DNA of 64,000 nt from Bimuria novae-zelandiae CBS 107.79 (lineage: Eukaryota > Ascomycota > Dothideomycetes > Pleosporales > Didymosphaeriaceae). Made by a program: the position numbers and the translations under genes. The DNA lies in contig ML976686.1 of NCBI GenBank assembly GCA_010015655.1, forward strand, positions 26,857-90,856. The letters run 5' to 3'. Below the pieces are notes generated by a model. That model searched no databases, was not told the origin of the DNA, and saw only the letters and a list, made by a program, of their open reading frames with translations. Of the stretch, positions 24,325 through 34,310 are shown piece after piece. Positions within the stretch are counted from its first letter, which is position 1, and each line of letters begins with the position of its first letter.

Positions 24325-26592
24325 CCCCCGCACTGTCAAAATCTGCCACAGGCGGACTTCTTGCTAGTGGCCAATCGGACGATAGCTCCGATTCTGCATG
24401 AACACCGAGATTTATGAAGTTTGGCTGTAGATTCTTATACAATCTGCATTTTTACTCGTACTTAACTTAAATTACTTAATAATTGAGCTCTTGGTGGTGT
24501 TAATTAACTTGATTGTTTGTAGTCGGCGGAGGTGCTCCTGCCAGCACTCAGGGAGTACTTCAGGCCTACACATAGGCAGTTGGCAGAGACTACACCTAAA
24601 GCGCGTACGCGGAGTACGCTGAGGAGGTCGAGGAGACTGTAAATTGCCTTGAACGTGACCCAGAGCTACCCTGGGAGGCTGAGACTTGTGCTGGCGTCGC
24701 CCACGCTCCGCACAAAGTACACAAGTCTTTGCCTGTTTATACAGGTTTACGGAGCGATGGGAGCTCTCCTCAGCGACAACGACGTCGTCTGATCTCTTGC
24801 GCTTTGCTCCTGCGTTGCAGAGACGCGTCCCGCGGTCGAAAAGCTGCTTAATGAGGTCGTATAGGAACCTTTTGTGGCCGCTCCTTTTGGCGGCGGCAGT
24901 GTTAGAGTATAAGGACAGCTTGTACGCGTTGTTAAGCGTTAGGTCGAGCAGAAAGTAGAGCAAAGGTCGCTAGGTACAACGCTTAACTTGCTAGGTCGAG
25001 TAATACGCCTTCGTCTAATCAAAGCGATTAACCTTAGTTTTGTAATAATTATAGTTGTTAATCATCTGCGGTATGCCCAGCAGCCTCACAGGCTCGTTGC
25101 TAAAGGCTTTTTTAAAGATCCCCTTGTTATTTTGGCTCATTTTGGAGCGTCGGCGGAGCTTCATGATAACCTGGATCGCTGGTGGCGACTATCGTCAGCG
25201 TGCCAAGGCCATAGTGTTAAGACGACAAACTTACGCTCTGCGACGGTAGAGGCAAAAAGGACGACCTGATTATCTCTCCACGCTGCCTGTAGGACTTCTC
25301 CGCTCTTTGACAAGTCCCATCTGATCTCTCCCCACTCCATGTGCTTTGTAAACTGCGTTTTCAGACGCATAAGGCTACTCGAAAAGCGCTCCTTTGCCAC
25401 CTTCTGGCGGGCGCGCCCTTTAACGCTGACGTCCTCGACTTGCAACTCTACGCGCGCAGCGTCTTTAAAAGTCTTTTTAGTTGTTGTCTTAGTTGTCCGG
25501 ACCGTCCCTGCGTAACCTACGCCTTGCCGCCGCAGGTATTCAAGCATGGGTATGGTGTTGAATAGATTGTCGTCCCACACAATGTGGAGACCCGACGGAA
25601 AAAGGCGCTGACTATTAGCGTTAACGGCGAGGACGAGAGCGACGGGTACTAACTTTATAGGTGTAAAAGCCTGCGCGTTAGCGTTAGTAAAGGTTGGTAA
25701 ATTAACAGGGCCGCGGCCTTTGCCTCTGGTATGAAATAACCAGTTCAGGACGACTCTATCGTTTGCTAGATACTAGATTTTAAAGCCCTCAGGTGTAGGC
25801 TTTGTCTTAATGATTACCACCTCGCTAGCACGTCTAGTAAATCTGGCAATAGCCTCGTCAACGCAGAGGTGCTTGCCAGGGCGCTAGTACTGCAGAGAGC
25901 GCGCGCGGAGGAGCTCTGAGAAATCCCACACCCTGCCAAAAGGTGACTGAAAAGTCTGACTAACTTCCGCAGTGTACAGGTAGCGATCTAGCTAGTGCCA
26001 GCGCGTACAGCCTATGAAGTCGTTGAGCTTGTGAGTAGGCGCGTTTTTGTAACCGCGACTCCAATATTCTGCCAGCGACGGCTCTCTGTGGACGGCCATA
26101 TATACGACAATTGCAAAGTACGTATACAGCTCTCCTGGCGACGTAGGTTTCTAGCCTCTCGCGGAGGGCAGCTGAGGGTGCGCATGAGCAGCGCGATTGT
26201 TAGTAAAGTGTACGATCTGCTCCATGACCTCGGCGTCGAAAAATAAGTCAAAGAGGGCAATTAGAGAGCCTCTGTCAGTACCCTTAGGTAAATTAGCGAC
26301 TCTAAAAGTACGTGGGTTATTAATTTCGAGAGGTCTCTATTGCGGTGGCGGCGTGGACGGTAAGTCAGGTAAAACACCTCGTTTTTGTGAGTATTTTGTG
26401 TATTTTACGAAGTCAGGATCGTTGCTGACGGCAGACGCAGGATTTGGCATGTTTGCATATGCTAGCAATTTTGAAAGAGGTTAATTTTAGCTGTAAAACA
26501 AAAATTGCCGTTATCACAATTCAAATTTAGTGTTAAGATCGACTAGACGCTGATTGGCGCGTCGTTTGTGGCAGATTTTGACAGTGCGGGGG
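24325..26592 (-). mobile_element. piggyBac-like transposon nested in Fot, 2,268 bp
   Basis: Inverted repeats starting CCCCCGCACTGTCAAAATCT (left 24325-24350, right 26567-26592) flank a reverse-strand transposase. The duplicated target is ATAT (24321-24324, 26593-26596) rather than the TTAA expected of piggyBac. Removing the element and one ATAT restores the Fot reading frame exactly. RIP damage is moderate. Confidence 0.88.
24472..26450 (-). pseudogene. piggyBac-like transposase (DDE_Tnp_1_7 type), several stops
   Basis: The frame starts at Met 26450 (MPNPASAVSNDPDF) and ends at TAA 24472-24474. The catalytic core is recognisable: HLCVDEAIARFT and IIKTKPTPEGFKI near 25780-25880, then IVWDDNLFNTIPMLEYLRR near 25520-25590. 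Both match the Asp-containing blocks of piggyBac transposases. The end (24520-24730) is cysteine rich, with CVLCAERGRR and RFRCSLCQLPMC, like the C-terminal zinc-binding domain that recognises transposon ends. In-frame stops (for example after TPPPQ and after PSARG) are TAG, matching Gln/Trp-to-stop changes. It is inactive as it stands. Confidence 0.87.
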
Positions 26593-27077
26593 ATATCAAG
26601 CAGGAGGCTTACAAAATTCCTAGAAAGCTCGCAATTGCTAATCGATAGTCTCGCGCTGGCCCAGCGCGACCTTATGGATATCACCGCAGCAGCTCAACAA
26701 CGCTAAAAAAGGCAGATCAAAGATAAAAGGCTAGTATAAAAAGGCGGCGTAGTGACCGTCAAAGCAGCGCGACAAGTAATTAATCAACGTATAAAGCTTA
26801 AGGCTTAAAAGGTTGCTCGAAAGGCTGTAAAAACGTACAAGGACGCCCACTTGCAGAGCCTACAAAATCAGCCCCGATAGGTCCTATTTCTTAGAGAGAT
26901 GACTATAGATCCTGCCCTACTTACTACACCAACTCCACTGTATATTAGCCTATATAATTGAAGTCTACGCTGTCAAAAGACTGGATCAATTTCGATTCTC
27001 TATACAAAGTTACGTTAGGCTGCGAAGTTACGTTGGGCTGCGCAGGGCCAACCTCCGGTTGGCGTGTGGGGCGAGTA

Positions 27078-27977
27078 AGGCGGAGGGTCTCTGACTAAGT
27101 CGATCAGAAACTCGCTATCGGTCCGTTGGTGGCTCCAATGTCATGCATATGCATATCAAATTCGCTGGGTTTGCATATTCCAGACGGCCGTGGACCTCGG
27201 TTGAACCAGCTCTCTCAATACCAATCTTAGAGTGAGCCCCGAGGCTAGTACTTCGCTGATCCGTATCCGGGCCTTTAGCACCACCAGTGTGAGGCCCATT
27301 GAGACGCCGTACGCCGAGTTCTTCCATCCGACAATTTAGAACGCATTGAGTGAAGAGATTGCAATCAAAGCACGCTGCGTATACTGTTAACGGCCGAATC
27401 TGGACAGAGGCCTCTGGAAAGAAAACGTATAGTGGGAAAAGCACGCGGCACCAAGACCGAGGAATGCTTCAAGCTGTGGCCACGACATCATACCGTTGAA
27501 AACCACTACGCTTTTCAGCAACACGGAGAGAAGTGCGGAGTGGCAGGAGGACCAGACGGAACTGCGAGCTTGCGCGCTCACTGGAGTCGAGCCGCAACAG
27601 CTCTACATAAAAAATGTCATTGGCTTCCTACGGTGCCCTCTTCAATAAGAAAGCCGGTCCTCGAGGAATGCATCTTCTTCGATATCGTATTGCGCTGACA
27701 AATTGCGCGCGGCTGCTGTCCACATTGTGTCCAAGGCACAGTGAGCGGAAATGCAGGGCACTTAGTATTGGTATTCCGCGATTGAATTGTGGGTGCACGT
27801 GTCGGAGTGCACACTTTTGTCGCCCTCCAGCTGCCTGGACGTCGAATGCACCGCGTATTGATATCGCGATTCCAGACTTATCACCGACTCGTCGCTGCTG
27901 CCTGGACTGCTTATTGGGTTTGTCGTATCGCGGATTGACACGCATTTTGTGGAAGATAGTTTCACGCCATGTATTAT
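27078..27977. other. Intergenic, no gene supported
   Basis: This is normal-composition sequence between the Fot element and the 3' end of the MFAP1 gene. Several overlapping frames of 60-140 codons occur on both strands, but none has a recognisable domain, so I leave it unannotated. Confidence 0.5.
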
Positions 27978-29240
27978 TCAGTCTCGCTCATCAACCCTCG
28001 GGCGCTTGCTCTCCCGGTTGGTATCCTCGCTGAATCTCTTCCTCTCGCCCAGCGGGCGTGAATTCGCACCCGTCGCCCCCTCGCGATCGCAATCTCTGCC
28101 ACTGTAGCCATCTGAGCGGAAGCGCTCGTCGACGCCATAGTCACCCTTGGGTCGCCGCGTGTCGCCATAGTCGCCCCATTTGCCCGTATCCTCAGTTTTC
28201 ATGTCCCTGTACCTTGTCCTTCCCTTCTTGCCTAGTTTGGTCATGTCACGGATCTGCATGTACTCTGGCAGTACCTCACGATTTGTCTGGTCTTCAAATC
28301 GTGCGCCCATGACGTTGCGCTTATCAATACCAAGCTCTGCCAGGTCTTCCTGGAAGAAAGCACCCTTGTGAAAGTACTTCTGCATGTACTGCATTTGTCC
28401 ACGGTCTTCCCGCTCCTCCTTCTGCTTCTCCAGATATTCGCGATCTTCGGCGTCTCGTTCGGCTTCTGTGAGGTTCCGCCGCCGCTCGATCTCAGCGCGC
28501 TCTTTCTCGGCTTCTTCGATGGCAAGACGTTCGCGTTTGATGCGTTTGAGCTCGCGCAGTTTCCAGGCGGCATACTCGGCTTCCGGGTCCAAGCCGTCGG
28601 TGTCGTCGACGGCGTTGATGTCGGCTTCTTCGACATCGTCATCCCAGTCCTTCTTCCCTGCTGCCTTTGCCGCCGCGCGCTGCTCAATCTGTTCCTGCAC
28701 TAGCGCCCTCGTCTGCTCTTGCCGTCGGCGTTCCTCCTCCACAGCTACTTCTTCCGCTGTCTTCACCGGCACGGCCACCTTCTCGCGCTGGCCTTTCTTC
28801 AAGAAGACAGGTCGCATCAGCTTCTTTGGAGCTTCCTCCTCGCTGCTTTCTTCCTCTTCTGAGCTGGATTCATCGCTGACACTCTCACTCCCGCTTCCAC
28901 TGTCCTCGCCTTCTTCCTCGCCCTCGCTCTCCGTCTCAAACTCGTCTTCCACATGCTTAAGATCCTCTTCCTTCTTCCGCGCAGCGAGCTGTGACTTTAG
29001 TGCCGATTTGGGAAATGACGAGGCGATGGGGGCGGGTTTCGGCTTTACGAAGGCGGGTTTTGGCTTCTGCTCTTCCTCAGATTCCGACTCGTCGCTGCTA
29101 TCGCGCTCCTCAACTTCGGCGGCGGCTGGCTTCCCAGCGAAATGGCGCGTGCGCACGGGTTGCGCAGTGAGCTTCTTAGTCCTTGGCGGAGGCATCGTGA
29201 AGTGGACGTTATCAGCAAAAAGTTGGGTATAATCGGCCAA
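27978..29240 (-). CDS. MFAP1 family splicing factor
   Basis: The single-exon gene encodes up to 420 residues. MFAP1 is a component of the spliceosomal B complex, and yeast Spp381 is its counterpart. The N-terminal half is acidic and low complexity, with Ser/Glu runs at about residues 45-150. A long charged helical stretch with many Glu/Arg/Lys follows at about 165-290. The conserved C-terminal core comes next: QMQYMQKYFHKGAFFQED, then ELGIDKRNVMGARFEDQT and LPEYMQIRDMTKLGKKGRT, which is the hallmark block of the family. The tail is Arg/Gly/Asp rich. The first Met is at 29240, but the second at 29195 (MPPPRTKKL) fits typical fungal starts better. No breaks were seen, and this should be an essential nuclear protein. 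Confidence 0.93.
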   Translation of the reverse strand: MADYTQLFADNVHFTMPPPRTKKLTAQPVRTRHFAGKPAAAEVEERDSSDESESEEEQKPKPAFVKPKPAPIASSFPKSALKSQLAARKKEEDLKHVEDEFETESEGEEEGEDSGSGSESVSDESSSEEEESSEEEAPKKLMRPVFLKKGQREKVAVPVKTAEEVAVEEERRRQEQTRALVQEQIEQRAAAKAAGKKDWDDDVEEADINAVDDTDGLDPEAEYAAWKLRELKRIKRERLAIEEAEKERAEIERRRNLTEAERDAEDREYLEKQKEEREDRGQMQYMQKYFHKGAFFQEDLAELGIDKRNVMGARFEDQTNREVLPEYMQIRDMTKLGKKGRTRYRDMKTEDTGKWGDYGDTRRPKGDYGVDERFRSDGYSGRDCDREGATGANSRPLGERKRFSEDTNRESKRPRVDERD

Positions 29241-29673
29241 AGCGAGGTTGTGGGCGAGTTTGGGCGGAGCGCAATTGATGTCAAAAGTTCACGAACGCGA
29301 TACCCTGGTTCATTTAGCGAGCCTTGGCATTCGGCCATCCTGAGCTACCTTGGCTGTTCTTTCCCTCTTTTACGATACTTTGACTATTTTGATTGTGAGA
29401 AAAAACCTGATGATATTCGTTAAGAATTCCTCAAAATCCCTCCTGTTCAGGCTTGTTTCCAGTATTCGAACGCCCATTCACTACGCGTAAACCCTACCAC
29501 ACTCACAACTCGGCCATCCTCAGAGTGATCGATACAGACCCCTCGTCTCAAAGTAATCTAATATTTACGATTTGAATGCAGTACTTGGTTTCTGAGGTGG
29601 TGGAGTAAATGTACTCTATCATCCCCAAGACGACAGGACACCTTCAACTACATTAACCCTCTGCCTCCCTCAC
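29241..29673. other. Intergenic, MFAP1 promoter side
   Basis: This 433-bp spacer lies between two genes read in the same (reverse) direction. It should hold the MFAP1 promoter and the 3' untranslated part of the RNA-ligase gene. No specific motif was identified. Confidence 0.5.
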
Positions 29674-30969
29674 CTACCCTACGCCATTGTACTTCGCCAT
29701 AAACCACGGCTTCGCCATCCCAATAATCTCCTTCTTCAGCATATCCTCCTCAATCCCATGCTCCCTAATATACCCCTTCTCCTCCGTCAAAATATCTGTC
29801 TGCACCCACTTCAAAAACTTCCCGATCCCTTTCATATCCTGCCGGATCCCCTTCTCCCTCAAATAATCCCACCCCTGCTCCAGCCGCTGCTCCGAACACC
29901 ACGCCCGTGCTGCCGACGCAGCAGCCTCCCACTTCTCCGCCTTGTCCGCGGCAGGCTTCTTAGGCGCCGGCACAAATGTTGGTTTGAACTTGCCGCCCTT
30001 AGTCTTGAACCACAGTTCGGAGTCGGAGATGTACGGAACGAGCTTCCAGATGAGACCTTCGCCTTCGCCTTCGATGCCGAAGGTCTTTGCGAAGGGGCAG
30101 GCGGCGGCGACGCTCTCGGCTAGCACTTCGAGCTCGTCGATAGTGCGCTGTGGGTTTTCGGGGTACAGCGTCGAGTGGTAGATGCCTGCGCGGGAAATGT
30201 TGTAGATTTTGTCGTCTGGGGCCTCGATGTCGGCGTAGAGACTGTCGGAGACCCAGGACCCGTTTATCTTGGCAGAGATGATGACGAGGCGGGGGGAGAG
30301 CTGGGAGATGGCGACGCCTTTTTGGATTTTCGAGCCGATCCACTCGCCGGCTATCGTGACGGGTAAGTGGGTGTTCAATGTGGAGTCGGGGTTTAGTTCA
30401 CTCCATCGGGCGAGGAACTGGTCGCGGAGGCGAGTGATTGTGGCGTGTTTTGTGGACATGGCTTTCGCAAAGCCGTAGTTGTCTGCTGCCTCTGTGACAG
30501 TGGTGTTGTTGCGGGACTGAAAGACTATGGTGTTGTCGCTTGATACGACGATGTCGGTATGCGTGCCGTGGATCTTGACGGTTCCGATAATGGGGGTAGC
30601 GTCTATTACTGGTTCTCGCTCCGGGTCGTTAGGATCGCGAAGCTTGTGCTTCAGTCGTTTGATAATCTGGTAATCGTGAGCGGATCCTCGACTACAACAC
30701 CAAAAAAAAAATGGCCAAATACGCCGTATAGCCCTAACCCAAGCACCGTAACGCGCAAATAGAAAGATTTTTGCACAGCGCTACAAAAAGCACCCTGATC
30801 TCGAACATACCTCTTTGATGTGAGTCGTGATTCTCGGGTACAGTGTTGACTCTCTTGCCCCCATGTTTGCGGAGCCAATTTCAGCAGTGTCTTCGCATAT
30901 CTGCAAATTTGTTTTCGCATTAAGTGGTTTGCCATCTGGCGGGCATGCCGTGATCTCGTGGTCCTCCAT
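29674..30969 (-). CDS. RNA ligase domain protein (nucleotidyltransferase fold)
   Basis: The main exon begins upstream of the Met at 30459 and contains the nucleotidyltransferase motif I, GTVKIHGTHTD. The Lys codon at 30574-30576 would carry AMP. FQSRNNTTV and AGEWIGSKIQKGVAI follow and resemble further ligase motifs. The C-terminal 100 residues are Lys/Glu rich. The family seals RNA or nicked strands through a Lys-AMP intermediate, but the cellular substrate of these fungal proteins is not known to me. A first exon (30811-30969, or from Met 30864) encodes TLYPRITTHIKE and ends at a perfect donor, GTATGT. The frame joins if the acceptor is CCAG before 30666 (144-bp intron). The better-looking TTGTAG at 30692 breaks the frame, so the junction and start are uncertain. 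Confidence 0.78.
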
Positions 30970-30978
30970 GACATGCAT

Positions 30979-32194
30979 TGTGAAGGCCAGGCCAGCTGGA
31001 TGCGGTGTACAATGTTAAGTACTTCGCAATGTTAGTCCCAGATGGACTGAATTCGGCTTTCACAGACCAGCTACTGGATAGCGATTTTTTGTAAATGAAG
31101 GATGATGGTGTCACACGTGCGAAAGGCGACGGCAAAGGTCATGGTCGGCGTGAAGAAAGGTTACCCAACTGTGACTCCTCGATAGAACCATGGGCGAAGA
31201 TCGCGCCTGCTGATCCATGCCATGCAGACGACTACAGTGGTGCAGCTTCCCCGGCTCATTCAGGGCGAGCGCCTCGGAGCGAAGCTACCGTGAAGTCAAT
31301 CGGGTACTAAATTTCGATAAGAGCTGAGATCTATGCTAGGATTGGAAGAAGAGGTGTTGCAGGCGTTTCCGCTTCGTCGCCGCCACCCATGAGCGCTGAT
31401 TGGTGGACAAGCGAACACGCAGTGATGGTGAGAGGAAACAACGGGCATGCTCATCACAACACGACTGACTTCCACTGCAATCTACATCCTGCTCAATAGT
31501 TATGCTGGATTATAAACCTGTGCCTCTACACCGTAATTTTCCAGAGCCTGTCGAGGTGGTCGTTCGTCATACAATGTCGCAAACACATGCACCCTGTCAA
31601 TCCACCGCAGTGACCGCACCTTCTTCTAAAAGCTGTCGGATGTCGCGTAGGAACGAACATGGAATTGGCTTCAATATGAATTCACTGATGGTTGTGATGC
31701 GTCCGAACAAAGGTGAAATCGATGGCCGTGGTGGTTGGGCGGTACGTCCGGGTGCTTCCCACACCGCTCGGCGAGACCATTACCCGCACATGAACAAGTG
31801 AAGAGATCACACCCCAGGCGGGGTACGTTGATCTGAAAGAGATAGTCGTGGAAAGGTTGCCCAATACGGGATATCGAAGGCATCCACCAACCGTACCTCT
31901 CCGTCCCCAGTCTTGGCAACGATAACAGCGAAAAGACCCACTGGCAAAGGGGGACATGTTGAGCGATGGCGAGGGCAAGGCCGGGCATTAAAGGTTTCCT
32001 TCGGGCCACATCCAACAAACCACCGCCGATACGGTCAACTGATCTTGCTATTACGTATCTGTTATCAGGCCGGAATGAGGCCGGAAGTTTTCCGGCCTCG
32101 AGATATAAGCGTTCGCGAAATCGCCCCAGAAGCCATCATATCATCTCGAAGACAAGTCACCTGACTATACTATATTACTCTCATCCGTTCAACG
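30979..32194. other. Divergent intergenic region between RNA-ligase and IDO genes
   Basis: About 1.2 kb separates two divergently transcribed genes and should contain both promoters. Several short frames overlap here on both strands without recognisable domains. I see no tRNA or repeat. Confidence 0.5.
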
Positions 32195-33679
32195 ATGTCT
32201 ACCTCTTCATTTGACTTTCCTGTCTTGACGGACACCCACCCCGAGGATAGGTCGATGCCTGCCTTCATGGTGTCGACCACCAGGGGCTTTCTTCCTCGTC
32301 AGGAACCGGTTGTCAAGCTCCCTCAAGAGTTCCAAGCAGTTGAATCACTGCTTCAGCGTATGCCTATCAAGACATTGTCCGGAGAACCAGGCTTGCTTGC
32401 CAAGTTCACCTTTGGCGATACATTGGACGCCGAACTTCCCGACCTCAGTGACGAGGTAGAGAAGTACCGACATGATCTCGTTGTCATGAATGCTCTCTAT
32501 CGCGACTACTCCTTCCTGGCTTCAGCATACCTCTTTGAGCCTTGTCATGAAAGGTTCCTACGGGATGAGCCATATGGTCTAGGCAGACAGAAGTTACCGC
32601 GCAGTATTGCAATGCCAATTGTTAAGATAGCTGAGATGTAAGTCCATCTACGAACACGACAGCTATACGAATTGCTAACAATGACGCAGTGCGGGCTTCA
32701 AACCTTTCATGGAATACGCAGGCTCCTATGCGCTCTTCAACTACCGCCTAGAAGACCTTGCCAAAGGTCTGGAGTACGATAATCTACGCTTGATCCGCGC
32801 GTTCGAGCACGGGCTGGACCCTTCATCTTCAGAAGCTGGCTTCGTGCTTGTACACATCGCCATGGTGAAGGAGTCTGGCCCGCTCATCAAAGGCACTGTC
32901 GACATGCTGCAGAGCTGCGTCGCCAAGGACCGTCAGACCTTCGATGATGGACTACGCACTGTAGTCAATGGTTTGAAGAACGTCAATGCCGTGATGAATA
33001 GTAAGTTCACACACCTTCCTGTTGGTCATACATGATACTAATATTCACAGCAATGTGGAACCGTTCCAAGCCGCAGAGCTACACGCACTTCCGCACCTTT
33101 ATCTTTGGCATCACATCGCAGTCCATGTTCCCCAACGGCGTTATATACGAAGGGGTCAGCGAGAAGCCCATGTCCTTCCGCGGCGAATCCGGCGCTAACG
33201 ATAGCATGATTCCGCTCATGGACAACCTCCTCCAAATCAACATGCCGGCCACCCCTCTCACAGAGATCCTTCAAGACTTCCGGCAGTATCGGCCAGGCAA
33301 CCATCGCGAGTTCCTGGAAGCGGTGAATGCCGCCTCTAGTGCCCTTGGTGTGAAAGAATTCGCACTTCAAGATCCTATCTCTGCCGCTTTGTATCTGCAA
33401 GCTTTGGACCAAGTGAGGGATTTCAGGTGGCGGCATTGGTGCTTCACGAGGGAGTATATCCTGAAGCGGACAACGCATCCTACGGCAACGGGTGGCAGCC
33501 CTATCGTTACGTGGTTGCCGAATCAACTGCAAGCTGTACTGGAGCAGATGGTTGATACCGAGAAGTACTGCAAGGGTGTGAAAGGGGTCGAGGAGATCAT
33601 GGATACGGCTCACAATCAGAAGGAGACGCTGAAGAAGGAAGTGGAGAAGTACTGCAGTGAGCGAGGGGTTGCGCCCTGA
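32195..33679 (+). CDS. Indoleamine 2,3-dioxygenase
   Basis: Three exons (32195-32637, 32690-33000, 33051-33679) with 52-bp and 50-bp GTAAG...CAG introns encode 460 residues. The enzyme is a cytosolic haem dioxygenase that opens the indole ring of L-tryptophan to N-formylkynurenine. This is the first step of the kynurenine route to NAD. Family signatures are clear: FGITSQSMFPNGVIYEGV, then FRGESGANDSMIPLMDNLL. RPGNHREFLE around residue 335 carries the proximal haem-ligand His, and WRHWCFTREYI follows. The length fits fungal enzymes of this family, which correspond to yeast Bna2. The start Met is the first in frame after a plausible leader. No premature stop or odd base composition was seen, and no other kynurenine gene is nearby. 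Confidence 0.95.
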
Positions 33680-34310
33680 GGTAAAGGCGCTGCATTCGAT
33701 TCGAATACTAGGAGGGCTTTGGGTTGATGTAGACTGCTATAGATTGATGGATGATTCACAGCAATCCTTCGTCCTCTTGGCAGAAGAGGGCACGATGCGT
33801 CCATGGCAGCGAATATGAACGAGAGTCGACTCACAATTCCATGCCTGAAATACTGCCCCCTGTGAGCCCTTCTCGTGTTGCGCCCTTGGGTGCGGGGAGT
33901 GGGTCTGCAGCGGTACGACCCACCTTCAACATTGGTACTCTTTCTCGCGAATACGAACCCAAAGCCCTTCAATTGACCATCACGAACCCTGAGGTCATAA
34001 TCAGGCCTACCATTCGGTTACCTTTGACTCTCCCAAATTGTGACTCAAGCGTCGCGTACGCGTGGGAGTCACAGCGTCATCCGGCTCTGACTCGTTATCG
34101 ATAACCTCCGCAGTTGCTAAATAGGCCGTCGCCCCACGCCAGCTCGACCCACGACATCACGCCGCCGCCGCTACCTTCGCAGACACCTCAATGCTAGCTG
34201 CAATACGTCTCATGGAATATTCAAGACCCATTCGAATACAGAATACTTGTCGAATAAGAAGGTCCAGAACCTGAACGTTTGCGCACACAGGGAGTAATTG
34301 ATAGAAACAC
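33680..34310. other. Intergenic between IDO and GTPase genes
   Basis: This 630-bp region holds the IDO 3' side and the GTPase promoter. Overlapping short frames show no known domain. Confidence 0.5.

Larger units (their letters stand above)
15840..26961 (+). pseudogene. Fot/pogo transposase split by Gypsy and piggyBac-like insertions
   Basis: Coding starts at ATG 15840 (MPKYYSESYK) and runs in one frame, apart from stops, to the first insertion at 16459. It includes a CENP-B-like DNA-binding region and the catalytic phrase YNIDETGFRIGV. It resumes at 23645 and includes LQPLDVVCF and AWEKARIFPFNPEL (about 24150-24180), both typical of DDE pogo transposases. The second insertion interrupts SRALKRSNI at 24321, and the frame resumes at 26597 with KQEAYKIPRKLAIAN. 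It ends at TGA 26959-26961. Stops are Gln-to-TAA/TAG type. The stretch 24036-24320 is unmutated although its 5' neighbour is heavily mutated. Confidence 0.88.
13983..27075 (+). mobile_element. Fot/pogo DNA transposon carrying three nested insertions
   Basis: The outer ends are inverted repeats beginning CTCGCCCCACACGCCAACCG (left 13983 onward, right ending 27075), flanked by TA at 13981-13982 and 27076-27077. Three insertions with exact duplications lie inside: Tc1-type (14030-15771, TA), Gypsy (16460-23644, ATTAC) and piggyBac-like (24325-26592, ATAT). Subtracting them and one copy of each duplication leaves 1,887 bp, the usual size of Fot1-like elements. Once the Tc1-type insertion is ignored, the left inverted repeat continues across it and matches the right one for about 70 bp. 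The right repeat reads the same in reverse near 27005-27075. Confidence 0.93.

Noticed and set aside
13983..27075. A single giant 13-kb cargo transposon with 70-bp inverted repeats
   Set aside because: The interior is fully explained as a normal 1.9-kb Fot element plus three nested elements with exact target duplications; there is no cargo gene or tyrosine recombinase.
27614..28033. 139-codon + strand frame downstream of MFAP1
   Set aside because: Overlaps the MFAP1 3' end and shows no recognisable domain; composition is that of random frames.
28384..29232. 282-codon Ser-rich frame on the + strand
   Set aside because: It is the complement of the acidic MFAP1 coding region, where Glu/Asp/Arg codons read as Ser runs; no domain of its own.
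31671..32018. 115-codon reverse frame in the IDO upstream region
   Set aside because: No similarity recognised and several overlapping alternatives of the same quality.
33038..33613. 191-codon reverse frame
   Set aside because: Antisense of indoleamine 2,3-dioxygenase exon 3; no similarity recognised.
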